Assembly: GCA_965218865.1 (NCBI GenBank)
Contig: CBDCME010000078.1
Coordinates: 42,578 to 106,577 of the forward strand
Length of the DNA: 64,000 nt
From: CBDCME01 sp965218865
GTDB lineage: Bacteria > Pseudomonadota > Alphaproteobacteria > JAAXGF01
Direction of reading: 5' to 3'
Below, piece by piece: positions 1 through 8,899 of this stretch (position 1 is the stretch's first letter; the number at the start of each line of letters is the position of its first letter). Made by a program: the position numbers and the translations under genes. The notes under the pieces are model-generated. The model was not told where the DNA came from, did not search any database, and saw nothing but the letters and a program-made list of their open reading frames with translations.

Positions 1-351
1 ATGGAAGGCGGCAACGAATTTCGCCATGACTTCCGGCGTGTCGCGCTCGGGATCGACGGTGATGAAGAGGGGCTGCACCATTTGTGCATCGTCACCCAAG
101 CCTTCCATCATATGGCCCATGGTCATGAGCGACGCCGGACAAATATCCGGGCAAAACGTAAATCCGAAAAATACCAGTACCCATTTCCCCTGGAAATCCT
201 CGTTGGTAACCCGCTGGCCAGTGTGGTCGGTCAAGGTGAACTTTCCCCCCAACGAGGAATCGGCAGCATCGCCACCGCGCGGGCCACCTGGGCCAAATAA
301 ACATAGCGCCAAGACGGTGACGCCGAGTAAGGGATAGCAAAATCGCCGCAT
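1..351 (-). CDS. SCO1/SenC copper chaperone (C-terminus beyond window edge)
   Basis: Translating the minus strand from an ATG at 351 gives a 117-residue partial protein that leaves the window at base 1. It has a hydrophobic N-terminal leader (LLGVTVLALCLFG) and the SCO signature GKWVLVFFGFTFCPDICP. The CxxxC pair (CPDIC) is the copper-binding, thioredoxin-like site. ITVDPERDTP, typical of the family, follows. AAAGGAG lies just upstream of the ATG and supports the start. SCO proteins act on the outer face of the cytoplasmic membrane in metallating the CuA centre of cytochrome oxidase or in copper and redox homeostasis. The DUF411 and multicopper oxidase genes nearby favour copper handling. The conserved C-terminal His ligand is not in the window. 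Confidence 0.93.
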   Translation of the reverse strand, partial: MRRFCYPLLGVTVLALCLFGPGGPRGGDAADSSLGGKFTLTDHTGQRVTNEDFQGKWVLVFFGFTFCPDICPASLMTMGHMMEGLGDDAQMVQPLFITVDPERDTPEVMAKFVAAFH

Positions 352-634
352 TATTTAGCTCCTTTCCTCACGAGTTGCCCCGCCTACCATCCGATGAGAT
401 TTCGCTTCCGCGGAATTCCAGCTCCTGGCGGCGGTCGAAATTGATCTAGAGAGTCTCCCGTTTTGCTTCACCCATCGGGTATGCCATGATCGAGGCCTCC
501 AATACCGACGCAATGTATTGATTCTTTTACCGGAATCGGCGCCGAAAGTGGGTGAAATTGTGATCTGTCCGGGAAGTCCGAGGTGAGATGGAGGCTTTGC
601 CCGGCCGTTGTGTTTGGCAACATGCGGCACGGGA

Positions 635-856
635 TCACCTGTGGGGCCAAAAGGTCATCATGACGGCGCACATCGCGACGCAGGGCAACATCTTCAACAT
701 CACCGGCAAGAGTTCCGTGCCCAAAAGCGAGCGGCCAAGATCGACTCCCACGCCGGCCCCCGCGCCGGCCAACACGAGCCAAGCCGATGGTCGCTTCAGC
801 CAAGCCAATACGGCTTGAGGCATCGCGGTTGATGCGTGGGCTTGTCGTCCTCTCAT
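635..856 (-). CDS. small two-TM membrane protein (DUF2933-like) of the copper locus
   Basis: A 73-residue protein with two hydrophobic segments, around residues 16-40 (LAWLKRPSAWLVLAGAGAG) and 50-70 (LLPVMLKMLPCVAMCAVMM). The ATG at 856 is preceded by GAGGAG seven bases upstream, which decides the start. It lies between the DUF411 gene and the SCO1-like gene on the same strand. Short two-TM proteins of the DUF2933 type are common next to copper-resistance genes; the family assignment here rests on size, topology and context only. Met and Cys residues in the second segment could face a metal-handling partner, which is inference. The 283 bases between this gene and the SCO1-like gene hold no gene I can support. 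Confidence 0.55.
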   Translation of the reverse strand: MRGRQAHASTAMPQAVLAWLKRPSAWLVLAGAGAGVGVDLGRSLLGTELLPVMLKMLPCVAMCAVMMTFWPHR

Positions 857-1442
857 CGCTCGTCTCCTCGACGCACAACGCGCGTACTCCGAAATTCATC
901 TTCACAAGTGACAGGTTTACCCGCCAACCCGCTCTTCCCGGGGCATCTTTCATTCGACCACGTAGACCTTGGGGTCGCCCTCGGAGATTTCGAAGATCGT
1001 GAAAGGCGCGTTCTTGCTTCCCATCATGCCGGGCGAGCCTTGCGGCATGCCGGGCAGCGAAATTCCTCTGATGTCTGGCCGTTCGCCGAGGAGGCGATTG
1101 AGCGTATTTACCGGCACGTGTCCTTCAATGGTGTAGCCCTCGACCAGTGTTGTATGACAGCCTTCCAACAACTTTGGTACGCCATGCTGTTGTTTGATCA
1201 AGGGCATGTCGTGTGTCGACTCCACCGTAACCTCAAAACTGTTGGCGCGCAGGTAATCGGCGTAACCCTCGCAACAGCCACATTGGGGGGTCTTGTAAAG
1301 AACCGCCTCCGTGCTCTCGCCGGCGTGGGCGGCGCTCCCAAAGGCTAAGTAATACCAACCGCCCCAGAGTTTGACTCACGCAAAGGTTTACACGCTAGGT
1401 TTTGTGTGATTCAAGGTTGTTGGCGACAAGGGAGTGTGTTCA

Positions 1443-2009
1443 ATGCCAACGATTCCTTTGCGAAACGACTTTGATGCTGAAAGAGTCCGTGTTCTTGCGG
1501 CACGGAGCGATGATGGGAACCAGGCGCGACGGCTTTTGTCGATGGCGGCCATCTACGATGGGATGGATCGAGCGTGCGCGGCGGGTATTGGCGGCATGGA
1601 TCGGCAGACGTTGCGGGACTGGGTTCACCGGTTCAACGCGGGAGGTCCGGCCGGTCTGATCGACCGCAAGCCGAACGGGGCGTTGCGTCGGTTGACGCCG
1701 TCGCAAATGGCGGCGCTTTCGCGGGCTATCGAGGCCGGTCCCGATCCCGAACGGGATGGGGTCGTGCGCTGGCGCTGCATCGATCTCAAGCAACTGATCC
1801 GAACGCGCTTCGGCGTGGACTATCACGAGCGGAGCGTCGGCAAGCTGCTGGCCGCGCTCGGGTTCTCGCATATTTCCGCGCGCCCGCGCCACGTCGGCCA
1901 GGATGCGCGGGCACAGGAGGAATTTAAAAAAAAGTTTTCCCGAACACTTGGCGAAAATCGTAGCGGCACAGCCACCGGACACGCCCATCGAGGTTTGGTT
2001 TCAAGATGA
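1443..2009 (+). CDS. IS630-A orfA, helix-turn-helix half of transposase (copy 1)
   Basis: The ATG at 1443 has GGGAG upstream. The product is about 188 residues: an N-terminal HTH region (MDRQTLRDWVHRFNAGGPAGL) and a second, winged-helix-type region around residues 100-145. It has no DDE residues of its own. Near the 3' end an A8 run (1926-1933) allows a shift into the orfB frame, so the full transposase is probably made by ribosomal or transcriptional slippage. Without a shift, the frame ends after an unrelated tail. Confidence 0.9.
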   Translation: MPTIPLRNDFDAERVRVLAARSDDGNQARRLLSMAAIYDGMDRACAAGIGGMDRQTLRDWVHRFNAGGPAGLIDRKPNGALRRLTPSQMAALSRAIEAGPDPERDGVVRWRCIDLKQLIRTRFGVDYHERSVGKLLAALGFSHISARPRHVGQDARAQEEFKKKFSRTLGENRSGTATGHAHRGLVSR

Positions 2010-2508
2010 AATGCGCGTCGGCCAGAAGAACAGCCTGGTGCGCCAGTGGGCCCCAAAGGGATCGCGCCCGCGCCAGGTCAAGGACCTACGGACCTCTTCG
2101 GCGTATCTCTTCGGCGCCATCTGCCCCGAGCGCGGTGAGGGCGCGGCGCTGGTCATGCCGCGCGCCAATACTGAAGCCATGGACCTGCATCTCGAGGAAA
2201 TCAGCCGGGCCGTTGCCCCAAACGCCCATGCCGTCGTGCTGCTCGACCAAGCCGCATGGCACACCACTGCCAAACTCGGCATCCCGGAGAACATCTCCCT
2301 CGTGCCTTTGCCACCCAAGTCCCCGGAGCTCAATCCCGCCGAAAATGTCTGGCAATACCTCCGCCAGAACTGGCTCTCCAATCGTGTCTTCGACTCCTAT
2401 GAAGCCATCGTCGAGGCCTCTTGCCAAGCCTGGAACAACCTGACCGACCGACCTTGGAAGATCATGTCCATCGGCCTCAGAGCGTGGGCTCGCACAAGTC
2501 AATGTTAA
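1903..2508 (+). CDS. IS630-A orfB, DDE catalytic half of transposase (copy 1)
   Basis: This frame is +1 relative to orfA and overlaps it by about 107 bases. It carries the catalytic triad: VWFQDE (first Asp), VVLLDQAAWHTT (second Asp) and LNPAENVW (Glu). An in-frame ATG at 1903 could start it alone, but the A8 run in the overlap makes a frameshifted orfA-orfB fusion the more likely active form, as in several two-ORF IS630 elements. Confidence 0.9.
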   Translation: MRGHRRNLKKSFPEHLAKIVAAQPPDTPIEVWFQDEMRVGQKNSLVRQWAPKGSRPRQVKDLRTSSAYLFGAICPERGEGAALVMPRANTEAMDLHLEEISRAVAPNAHAVVLLDQAAWHTTAKLGIPENISLVPLPPKSPELNPAENVWQYLRQNWLSNRVFDSYEAIVEASCQAWNNLTDRPWKIMSIGLRAWARTSQC

Positions 2509-2552
2509 GGGCGGTTGGTATAAATCAGTGCAATTGCCAATCGTGCTCGCAT

Positions 2553-2905
2553 CTCCTAATCTCCTCGGTGAACAAATGTTACAGTCACGACGGGGTTTCC
2601 ATCCCGCTCCCGAAATAGAAATTTCGTTGAGATCAATTCTGCACTCTACGATCTCCGCAGCGTGCCACAAAGACACCGTCGGGTCGGAAACCTGGTGGGC
2701 AGCGCTATGCCCTCAGAATCTGCGATGCGGGGTGAATTTCGAATGCTAGGCCGACCGCAGAAAGGGCGGGCCTTGCATCAACCGATGACGAAGGGCCTAG
2801 CCCGGATTATGCGTGAGGGGGTGGCGAGTATAGCTTAAACGATTGAAACGGCGTAGAATATTGGTGTCCAATCAAATTCACGTCGCGATCGTAAGGACAC
2901 CCGCC
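2553..2905. other. intergenic, no gene recognised
   Basis: This stretch is the leader region of the interrupted DUF411 gene on one side and the left end of the IS1380-family element on the other. Only short unsupported reading frames are present. I could not fix the left inverted repeat of the IS1380 element. Confidence 0.5.
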
Positions 2906-4259
2906 ATGATTGATTCTACGCTTCCCCTTCCGGGTTTGTCACCTGTTTCCGGCAAGGCCGTCGAGGTCCGCTTCGACGGCGGTCGGCTGTCGTCGGACGG
3001 TGGTTTGTTACCCTTTGCCGAGGTCGAAACGAAGCTTGGGGTCGCCGACCGTTTGGCTGTTTGCCTGAATGATCCGCGCGCGCCCGAACGTATCGAGTAT
3101 TCGCTTGCCGAGATGATCCGCTTTCGCCTCTTGGCGATCCTGGCCGGCTACGACGCCGACAGCCTGCGCCACGATCCGGTATTCAAGATCGCCCTCGACC
3201 GCTTGCCCGAAACCGACAAGGCGCTGTGTTCGCAGCCCAGCATTTCACGGCTGGAGAACTTGCCCTCGAAGGCGGCGCTTTATCGGATGGGCGCCGCCAT
3301 GATCGATCTTTACTGCGATTCCTTCCGCCAGGTGCCCGATCGCATCGTGCTCGACATCGACGACACCTTCGATGCCGTCCATGGTGGCCAGCAATTGCGC
3401 CTGTTCAACGCCCACTACGACGAATACGGCTTCCAGCCCATCCACGTCTTCGATGTTTCCGGGCGCTTGGTCACCTCGGTGCTGCGTCCGGCCAAGCGGC
3501 CCAGCGGCAAGGAAATCCTGACCTTGGTGAAGCGGCTGATCGGCCGCATCCGGGAGAGATGGCCCCGGGTCACCATTTTGCTCCGTGGCGACGGCCACTA
3601 TGCCTGTCCCGAGGTCATGGATTGGTGCGACGCCAACGGCGTCGATTATCTCATCGGCCTGCCCGGCACCACCACCCTCAACCAACATACCGAAGGCCTG
3701 GTGGCCAAGACGCATAAGCGTTTCACCGAGATCAGCGCCGCCGATCCCGATCTCCCGGCCAGCTTCAAGCTGCGGCGCTTCAAGGAGTTCCGCGGCGGCG
3801 CAAAGTCCTGGAAACGCGCCCGCCGTATCATCGCCCGCGTCGAGGCCGGCTCTCAAGGAACCGACGTCCGTTACGTCGTCACCAACCTGAGCCGCGGCAA
3901 GCCGCGTCGGCTTTACGAAAAACTCTACTGCGCCCGCGGTCAGGCGGAAAACTTCATCAAGGCCCACAAAGCCCACCTCGCCTCGGATCGCACCTCCTGC
4001 ACGACCGCCACCGCCAACCAGTTCCGTCTCTTCCTCCACGGCGCCGCTTACTGGGTCTTGTGGCGCTTCCGGCAGAGCGCCCCCAAACGTTCCCCCCTGG
4101 CGCACGGCCCAGTTCGACACCATCCGCCTGCGCCTGCTCAAACTCGCCGCCCGGGTCGTCGAGAAGACGCGCAAGATCGTCATCCATTTGCCCACTTGCT
4201 GTCCCGATCAACAAATCTTCCGCCTCCTCGCCGAACGGAACCAGCACCTCCTGATTTGA
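2906..4259 (+). pseudogene. IS1380-family transposase, frameshifted near C-terminus
   Basis: The ATG at 2906 begins MIDSTLPLPGLSPVSG. The protein has the IS1380-type DDE residues: DIDDTFDAVHG (Asp), LLRGDGHYA (Asp) and RGQAENFIKAHK (Glu). After WRFRQSAPKRSP the reading frame runs off into a low-complexity tail. The expected sequence (WRTAQFDTIRLRLLKLAARVV ... HLLI, stop at 4257-4259) is in the next frame. One extra C in the C6 run at 4092-4097 explains the shift. The intact length would be about 450 residues, normal for the family. The element is probably inactive unless this is a sequencing error. Confidence 0.88.
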
Positions 4260-4408
4260 CATCTCGGGCAGCGTGCCCAGCCTTTCCGCCCTTCGTCCCC
4301 AACCGCAAACCCCACTCGCCAAGACCGGCTCCCGCCGGCCCGGCAAGGCGCGTCCAAATACCCCTATGCCGCGAGATTCACGAATATTCTGGAGCAACCC
4401 CGCCGCCG

Positions 4409-4759
4409 TCATGAATAATGGCGGCTAGAAGGATGTGGATCGGGATGGAGTGCCCGGTTGCGCAGGGCGGACCTAGCGATGGGGAATGTTTGTCCATGCG
4501 CGGTGGCTACGAAGAGAAGCCGATACGGAATCACTCCGAATGCGGTGCTCATGCACATGAGCGGGCAAATGCTTGCTTTGCCGTTGCCAGCATCATTGTC
4601 GCAAGCATTACAGCCACCCGGCCCCGATGCGTTCATGCCAGCGCAAGCGGCCATGTTCATGCCCGCGTCGCTGGCCTGTGCTCCGGAAAGACTTGTCCCC
4701 AGACAGAAAACGACGGCCAGGACAAGCGCCAGCATTTGACGAGAAAATTGCGGGTTCAT
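4409..4759 (-). CDS. small secreted Met/Cys-rich protein
   Basis: A 116-residue protein starting at the ATG at 4759 (MNPQFSRQMLALVLAVVFCLGTSLSGAQAS), with a clear signal peptide and a likely cleavage site after SGAQA. The mature part begins with a Met/Cys cluster (DAGMNMAACAGMN, GGCNACDND, CPLMCM), which suggests soft-metal binding. I do not recognise a named family; it resembles small DUF2946-like secreted proteins of copper loci. Its upstream region is cut by the ISNCY element, so its native promoter may be lost. The metal role is inference from composition and context. Confidence 0.6.
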   Translation of the reverse strand: MNPQFSRQMLALVLAVVFCLGTSLSGAQASDAGMNMAACAGMNASGPGGCNACDNDAGNGKASICPLMCMSTAFGVIPYRLLFVATAHGQTFPIARSALRNRALHPDPHPSSRHYS

Positions 4760-4797
4760 GATGCATTCAATATGACAGGGCCGACGGGGGGCGGCAA

Positions 4798-4813
4798 GGT
4801 TTTCCGAATTCGG
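4798..4813 (+). repeat. 16-bp target duplication, left copy
   Basis: GGTTTTCCGAATTCGG directly precedes the terminal TGTCGATAACA of the ISNCY element and recurs exactly at 6221-6236 after the other end. Confidence 0.9.
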
Positions 4814-6220
4814 TGTCGATAACACGTGATATGGCCGGTCAATGTAACAAATGATCTGTCCGGCATTAGAACTCCTCCAGAAAGTGGAGGAGCTGATGCG
4901 CCGGACAGAGCAGTTACAGGGGTTGAGATTGATGAAGTTCGATGAGGTTTACGGACGCACCTACAGGGGTGAGTTGAGCCAGCTGGAGGCAGCCGAGATC
5001 CTGGGCATGTCCGAGCGCACGTTCCGACGCTGGCGCGATCGCTTTGAGGCCGAGGGCGCGGAGGGTCTTTACGACCGCCGCCTGGGTCGGGTTTCCGCGC
5101 GCCGCGCCGGGGTCGACGAGGTGGTGGCACTGTTGGGTCTGTTCGATACCAGGTACCGGCATTTCACCGCCTGGCACTTCTGGGAGAAGCTGGTTGCAAA
5201 GCACGACGTCACGCGCAGTTACAACTGGGTGCGGCTGACGCTCCAGGCGCACGGCCGGATCGCGCCGGCGCCGCGGCGCGGCGTGCACCGCCGCAAGCGG
5301 CCGCGCCGGCCGATGGTCGGCATGATGTTGCACCAGGACGGCTCCACGCACCAATGGGTGCCGGGTCAGTACTGGGACCTGATCGTGACCATGGACGATG
5401 CCACTTCGGAGATCTATTCCGCCTTCTTCGTCGCCGAGGAGGGCACCATGTCGAGCTTTGTGGCGCTGCTGGAGGTGGGGTCGGCCATGGGGCTGTTCTG
5501 CTCGCTTTATGCAGACCGGGCCTCGCACTATTGGCACACGCCGGAGGCCGGCGGCAAGGTCGACAAGGACAATCCAACCCAGGTCGGACGTGCCCTGCAG
5601 CAACTCGGTATTGAGCTGATCCCGGCCTATTCGCCGGAGGCCCGGGGCCGCTCGGAGCGCATGTTCGGCACCCTGCAGAAACGCCTGCCGCAGGAACTCG
5701 ATCTCGCCGGCATCACCGATATGGCGGCCGCCAACCGGTTCCTGAAAGAGGACTTCCTGCCGGCCCACAATGCCCGCTTCGCCCGGCCGGCCGAGGACAC
5801 AGCCTCCGCCTTCGTGCCGTTCGCCGGCAACCTGGCGGACATCCTCTGTGTGCAGGAGGACCGTGTGGTCGGCAATGACAACACGGTGCGCTACAAGAAC
5901 TTGAGCCTGCAGATCCCGGCAGGCCGCCATCGCCACCACTACGTCAAGGCCAAAGTGAGTGTGCACGAATATCCCGACGGCGACCTTGCCGTCTTCCATG
6001 GCCCGCGCTGCCTGGCCCGCTACAAGAAAGACGGCACGCCGATCGAAAGCAGCGAAAGGCGGGCCGCGTGATCCGCTTCGACACGACCGGCCGGCGCTCT
6101 GTGGATAAGTGGACAGCTCGGCTGCGCCGACCTGACCACTTCCCCACAGAGCCAACATCCACAACAGAAGCGGTCAAATCATATGGTACATAAACCGGTC
6201 AATTCAGTTTGTTATCGACA
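4814..6220 (+). mobile_element. ISNCY/IS1202-type insertion sequence
   Basis: A 1407-bp element whose ends are the inverted repeat TGTCGATAACA / TGTTATCGACA, bounded by an exact 16-bp direct repeat. Long target duplications of this kind are a feature of the IS1202-like group. It carries one complete transposase gene. The intact duplication argues for a single, fairly recent insertion with no later rearrangement. Confidence 0.92.
4851..6071 (+). CDS. ISNCY/IS1202-family DDE transposase
   Basis: A 406-residue protein. The N-terminal HTH is at about residues 40-80 (LSQLEAAEILGMSERTFRRW). The integrase-type catalytic core has LHQDGSTHQWV (Asp), LYADRASHY (Asp) and EARGRSERMFGT (Glu). A C-terminal beta-rich part ends ERRAA. 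Length and motif order match ISNCY transposases. The ATG at 4851 is used; an internal ATG at MRRTEQLQG is an alternative. No frameshift is seen, so the element may be mobile. Confidence 0.92.
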   Translation: MICPALELLQKVEELMRRTEQLQGLRLMKFDEVYGRTYRGELSQLEAAEILGMSERTFRRWRDRFEAEGAEGLYDRRLGRVSARRAGVDEVVALLGLFDTRYRHFTAWHFWEKLVAKHDVTRSYNWVRLTLQAHGRIAPAPRRGVHRRKRPRRPMVGMMLHQDGSTHQWVPGQYWDLIVTMDDATSEIYSAFFVAEEGTMSSFVALLEVGSAMGLFCSLYADRASHYWHTPEAGGKVDKDNPTQVGRALQQLGIELIPAYSPEARGRSERMFGTLQKRLPQELDLAGITDMAAANRFLKEDFLPAHNARFARPAEDTASAFVPFAGNLADILCVQEDRVVGNDNTVRYKNLSLQIPAGRHRHHYVKAKVSVHEYPDGDLAVFHGPRCLARYKKDGTPIESSERRAA

Positions 6221-6236
6221 GGTTTTCCGAATTCGG
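6221..6236 (+). repeat. 16-bp target duplication, right copy
   Basis: An exact copy of GGTTTTCCGAATTCGG, immediately after the right inverted repeat of the ISNCY element. Confidence 0.9.
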
Positions 6237-6587
6237 CGGGCACCGCATCACAATTGGCGCTATTTCTGTATGCGGCTGTTGCCGAAATCGGCAACCAGCA
6301 CAATGCCGTCCGCAGCGATCGCCACCGCGATTGGGTAGCGAATGTACATCATGACTACAAGGCGGATCACCTCGGGCGAGCTGTTGAATTATCGGAATGG
6401 ATTGCGCATCGTTGGACGCTAACTGACGTCCCTATCCGTCTCAAGCAAATTTGCTCTGACAATGCCAGATCATGTGCTACGAAACCCGGACATACCTCGT
6501 GCTTTCGATACCGAACGAAAATTTTGTTGACTTTCAGCCACCCGGAGGCGCAACCTATATAGACTGAGGGGTAGCGCCGAAATTGGC
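6237..6587. other. intergenic upstream of the small secreted protein
   Basis: No gene is supported. A TATATA at about 6555-6560, with TTGACT upstream at an over-long spacing, could be part of a promoter for the plus-strand copper genes, but I cannot define an operator. Confidence 0.3.
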
Positions 6588-6953
6588 ATGCTCTGCGACC
6601 ATACTTGTAACAGTAAACTCTTCGGATTTGGGCTTGGCATAGCCCTTTTGGTTGCTGCATTGGCTGGCAACCTGCCCTCAGTCGCCAACGCACATGAATC
6701 GGAACACACGCCTGTAGTTGCTCAAGAACATGGCGTGGACATGGTAAAGTGGTGTGCTCATGGAGATGGTGCAGAGAACCCCTCCGCCGGCCATGGGGCG
6801 CATTGTTTTGCGCCAGCTTTCGCTTCCTTCAATTCCGCCGATCAAGTTTCTTGGTTTGCAGTTGATCACACCCCCAGTTATCCCACCGAGGAAGCGTATC
6901 GCCACGGCCTAACGGTCGGCGCCGAACCTCCACCCCCACGCATAACGTCCTGA
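6588..6953 (+). CDS. small secreted His-containing protein of the copper locus
   Basis: A 121-residue product with a hydrophobic leader (LFGFGLGIALLVAALAGNLP) and cleavage near VANA-HES. The mature part has scattered His and Cys residues (HESEHTPVVAQEHG, WCAHGDGAENPSAGHGAHCF) compatible with metal binding. No family is recognised. The start at 6588 is uncertain because no good ribosome-binding site precedes it. It lies on the same strand as the downstream lipoprotein and TolC genes. Confidence 0.5.
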   Translation: MLCDHTCNSKLFGFGLGIALLVAALAGNLPSVANAHESEHTPVVAQEHGVDMVKWCAHGDGAENPSAGHGAHCFAPAFASFNSADQVSWFAVDHTPSYPTEEAYRHGLTVGAEPPPPRITS

Positions 6954-7139
6954 CTTAAGTTTGCTCTAACGCCGTTGGCGGCCCGGACTGTCGAACGTCC
7001 GAGCGCCCGGCTATCCGGCAAATAGTTAGCCTTTTCCAGGACGGAGAATTTCAATGTGCGAAACGATTGCCCCCCCTGGCGGTCGGGGGGCTGACGCCGT
7101 AGTCGTTAGATCAAAAGGCGGCTCGCTAAGCATCGTTTT

Positions 7140-7478
7140 TTGACAGCGATTCTCGCTGGCTGTGCCACCCCCGATTTCGTCGATCCCGGTACCTCGGCAA
7201 ACCATCCAGCCAACCCCGCGGCTATTGAATCACCGGCACTGGAGCCCTCGGTAACGCTGAGCATTCCCAGTGACGAGGACGACACGATCAGCGTGCCGGA
7301 GACTACCGAGCATTCGGGAGGCATGCACCACGGCGGTTCAATGCATCACAAGATGCACGAGCCGCAGAAAGGCGGCGAGGAGAAGCCGCCGATGACGCAT
7401 GAGCACCACGGCGGTCAACCCAAGGACGCTGACGAAAAGGCCAAGGGCCATCACCACGGTCACGGAATGGCGAAATGA
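7140..7478 (+). CDS. His-rich lipoprotein, probably frameshifted at its leader
   Basis: The product contains a lipobox (LTAILAGC) and a His/Met-rich C-terminal half (GGMHHGGSMHHKMHE, HEHHGG, GHHHGHGMAK), so it is probably a membrane-anchored copper-binding lipoprotein. The open frame starts at a TTG at 7140, which gives too short a leader. An ATG at 7054 with GGAGA upstream lies in another frame that ends at the T6 run 7136-7141. Adding one T there would join it into ...GGSLSIVFLTAILAGC, a full lipoprotein signal. So the real start is probably 7054, with a one-base deletion. The stop overlaps the next start (ATGA), showing an operon with the TolC gene. Confidence 0.6.
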   Translation: MTAILAGCATPDFVDPGTSANHPANPAAIESPALEPSVTLSIPSDEDDTISVPETTEHSGGMHHGGSMHHKMHEPQKGGEEKPPMTHEHHGGQPKDADEKAKGHHHGHGMAK

Positions 7479-8899
7479 CCCGCCGCCGTCAGTGCAAAGC
7501 TATGACAGCCGTGTTTGCCGCTCTTGCGGTAACGGGCTGCGCGAGCCTTTCACCCAACGCGGCGTTCGACGATGTCGCGGCCGTCGTGAACGAGCGCGGT
7601 GGACACCGTATCCACTGGAATCAAGGATCCGAGGAGGACGCGAGAGTCGAAGCGGTAGTCGCTGAGATGCTTTCGAAAGAGCTGACCGCCAACTCGGCGG
7701 TGCAGATCGCCCTACTTAATAACCCAAGCCTACAAGCTATCTATGCGAGCCTGGGCGTTGCCCAAGCCGATCTCGTCCAAGCCGGCTTATTGCGGAATCC
7801 GATTTTCGAAACCGTGTTTCGCTTTCCCGAAAGCGGCGGTTCGGTGAGCTGGGATATTGGGATCGCGTTCGAGTTCCTGAGTCTGTTCACGCTTCCGTTG
7901 CGCATGAAAGTGGCCGAATCCGAGTTCGAGGCGGCTCGTATTCGCGTCGCTGCGGAGGTCCTCGATCACGCGGCACGGACCCAGATAGCGTTTTATGGGC
8001 TTCAAGCTGCGATGCAAAGCGTGGAGATGCTTCGGCAAGTGGCAGATTCGACCCAAGCCTCCCATCAACTCTCGAAGCGGCTGCATCACGCGGGAAACAT
8101 TACGGACCTTGCACTCGTTCAAAGCCGGGGAATCGCGGAACAGGCGCGCATTGACCTGGCCGACGCCGAGGCGGCGGCTGTGGCAACGCGAGAGCAAATG
8201 AATGTCCTCATGGGGCTTTGGGGGCCGCGGACCGAATGGAAGGCGGTCGATCACCTGCCGACGTTGCCCGAAGAGGAGATTGATCTCGAAAGGGTCGAAA
8301 GCCGTGCCGTGGCGCGTAGCTTCGACCTGGCGCTCGCACGGGAGAATCTCGTGACGCTGGGGCGGCAATACGGCATAACCCAAGCCACCTTGATCATCCC
8401 GGATTTTGAGGTTGGGGTTGAGGGGGAACGAGACGACCGGGTGTGGGAGACCGGCCCCGGAGTGGCGTTTGCCCTTCCCCTGTTCGATCAGGGTCAGGCT
8501 CGAAGAGCCGCCGTGCGGGCAGCCATTTCCGGCGCGCAGAATGAATATGAGGCACTGGCCGTGCGCGTACGCGCGCAAGCCCGCGCCGCTCACTGCAATC
8601 TTCTCTCCTCGCGCCAGAAGGTCGGTTATTACGAAGAGGTTATCTTGCCGCTCCGGCAACGGATCGTGGCCGAGACCCTGCTGCAATATAATGCCATGCA
8701 GCTCGGCACCTTTCAGCTCCTGTTCGCCAAGCAGCAACATATCGACGCTGGCAGCCGTTACATCCTTTCCCTTTACGACTACTGGGTCACCCGCTCGACG
8801 CTGGAGCAGATTCTCAGCGGACGCCTGCCGCCGGATGGCGCACGTGTCATGCCGGCACGGCTCACACCGGAAACCCAAACCCAAATAGGAGATCACTAA
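7475..8899 (+). CDS. TolC-family outer-membrane efflux lipoprotein
   Basis: A 474-residue protein with an N-terminal lipoprotein-like leader (AALAVTGCASL) followed by two OEP/TolC repeats: ANSAVQIALLNNPSLQAIYASLGVA near residue 70, and a second half with FALPLFDQGQARRAAVRAA near 335. Length matches CusC/CzcC-type channels. It starts by overlapping the upstream lipoprotein gene (ATGA), and its stop overlaps the ATG of the multicopper oxidase. It probably forms the outer-membrane channel of a copper efflux system. The matching RND and adaptor genes are not in the window; the next gene after the CusF fusion is cut by an IS. Confidence 0.9.
   Translation: MTRRRQCKAMTAVFAALAVTGCASLSPNAAFDDVAAVVNERGGHRIHWNQGSEEDARVEAVVAEMLSKELTANSAVQIALLNNPSLQAIYASLGVAQADLVQAGLLRNPIFETVFRFPESGGSVSWDIGIAFEFLSLFTLPLRMKVAESEFEAARIRVAAEVLDHAARTQIAFYGLQAAMQSVEMLRQVADSTQASHQLSKRLHHAGNITDLALVQSRGIAEQARIDLADAEAAAVATREQMNVLMGLWGPRTEWKAVDHLPTLPEEEIDLERVESRAVARSFDLALARENLVTLGRQYGITQATLIIPDFEVGVEGERDDRVWETGPGVAFALPLFDQGQARRAAVRAAISGAQNEYEALAVRVRAQARAAHCNLLSSRQKVGYYEEVILPLRQRIVAETLLQYNAMQLGTFQLLFAKQQHIDAGSRYILSLYDYWVTRSTLEQILSGRLPPDGARVMPARLTPETQTQIGDH

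Larger units (their letters stand above)
1353..2520 (+). mobile_element. IS630-A copy 1
   Basis: A 1168-bp element with terminal inverted repeats TACCAACCGCCC / GGGCGGTTGGTA, flanked by TA as expected for the IS630/Tc1-mariner superfamily. It carries two overlapping transposase frames. The same element occurs at 10165, 29609, 53036 and 58048. It interrupts the DUF411 gene after about ten codons. Confidence 0.95.
950..2552 (-). pseudogene. DUF411 metal-binding protein split by IS630-A copy 1
   Basis: The 3' part (950-1352) encodes a DUF411 domain, with YKTPQCGCCEGYADYLR followed by the HDMPLIKQQHGVP and EGHVPVNTLNRLL motifs. Removing the IS at 1353-2520 with its TA target duplication joins it in frame to an ATG at 2552 (MRARLAIALI), rebuilding a normal signal peptide, MRARLAIALIYLAFGSAAHA. 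AGGAG precedes that ATG. DUF411 proteins are periplasmic, CxCC-containing proteins usually found in copper and silver resistance clusters. In its present state the gene cannot make an exported product, because the leader is separated from the domain by 1.17 kb of IS. Confidence 0.88.

Noticed and set aside
4914..6164. A 416-codon frame antisense to the ISNCY transposase
   Set aside because: No motif or start signal. The plus-strand protein has a full DDE set.
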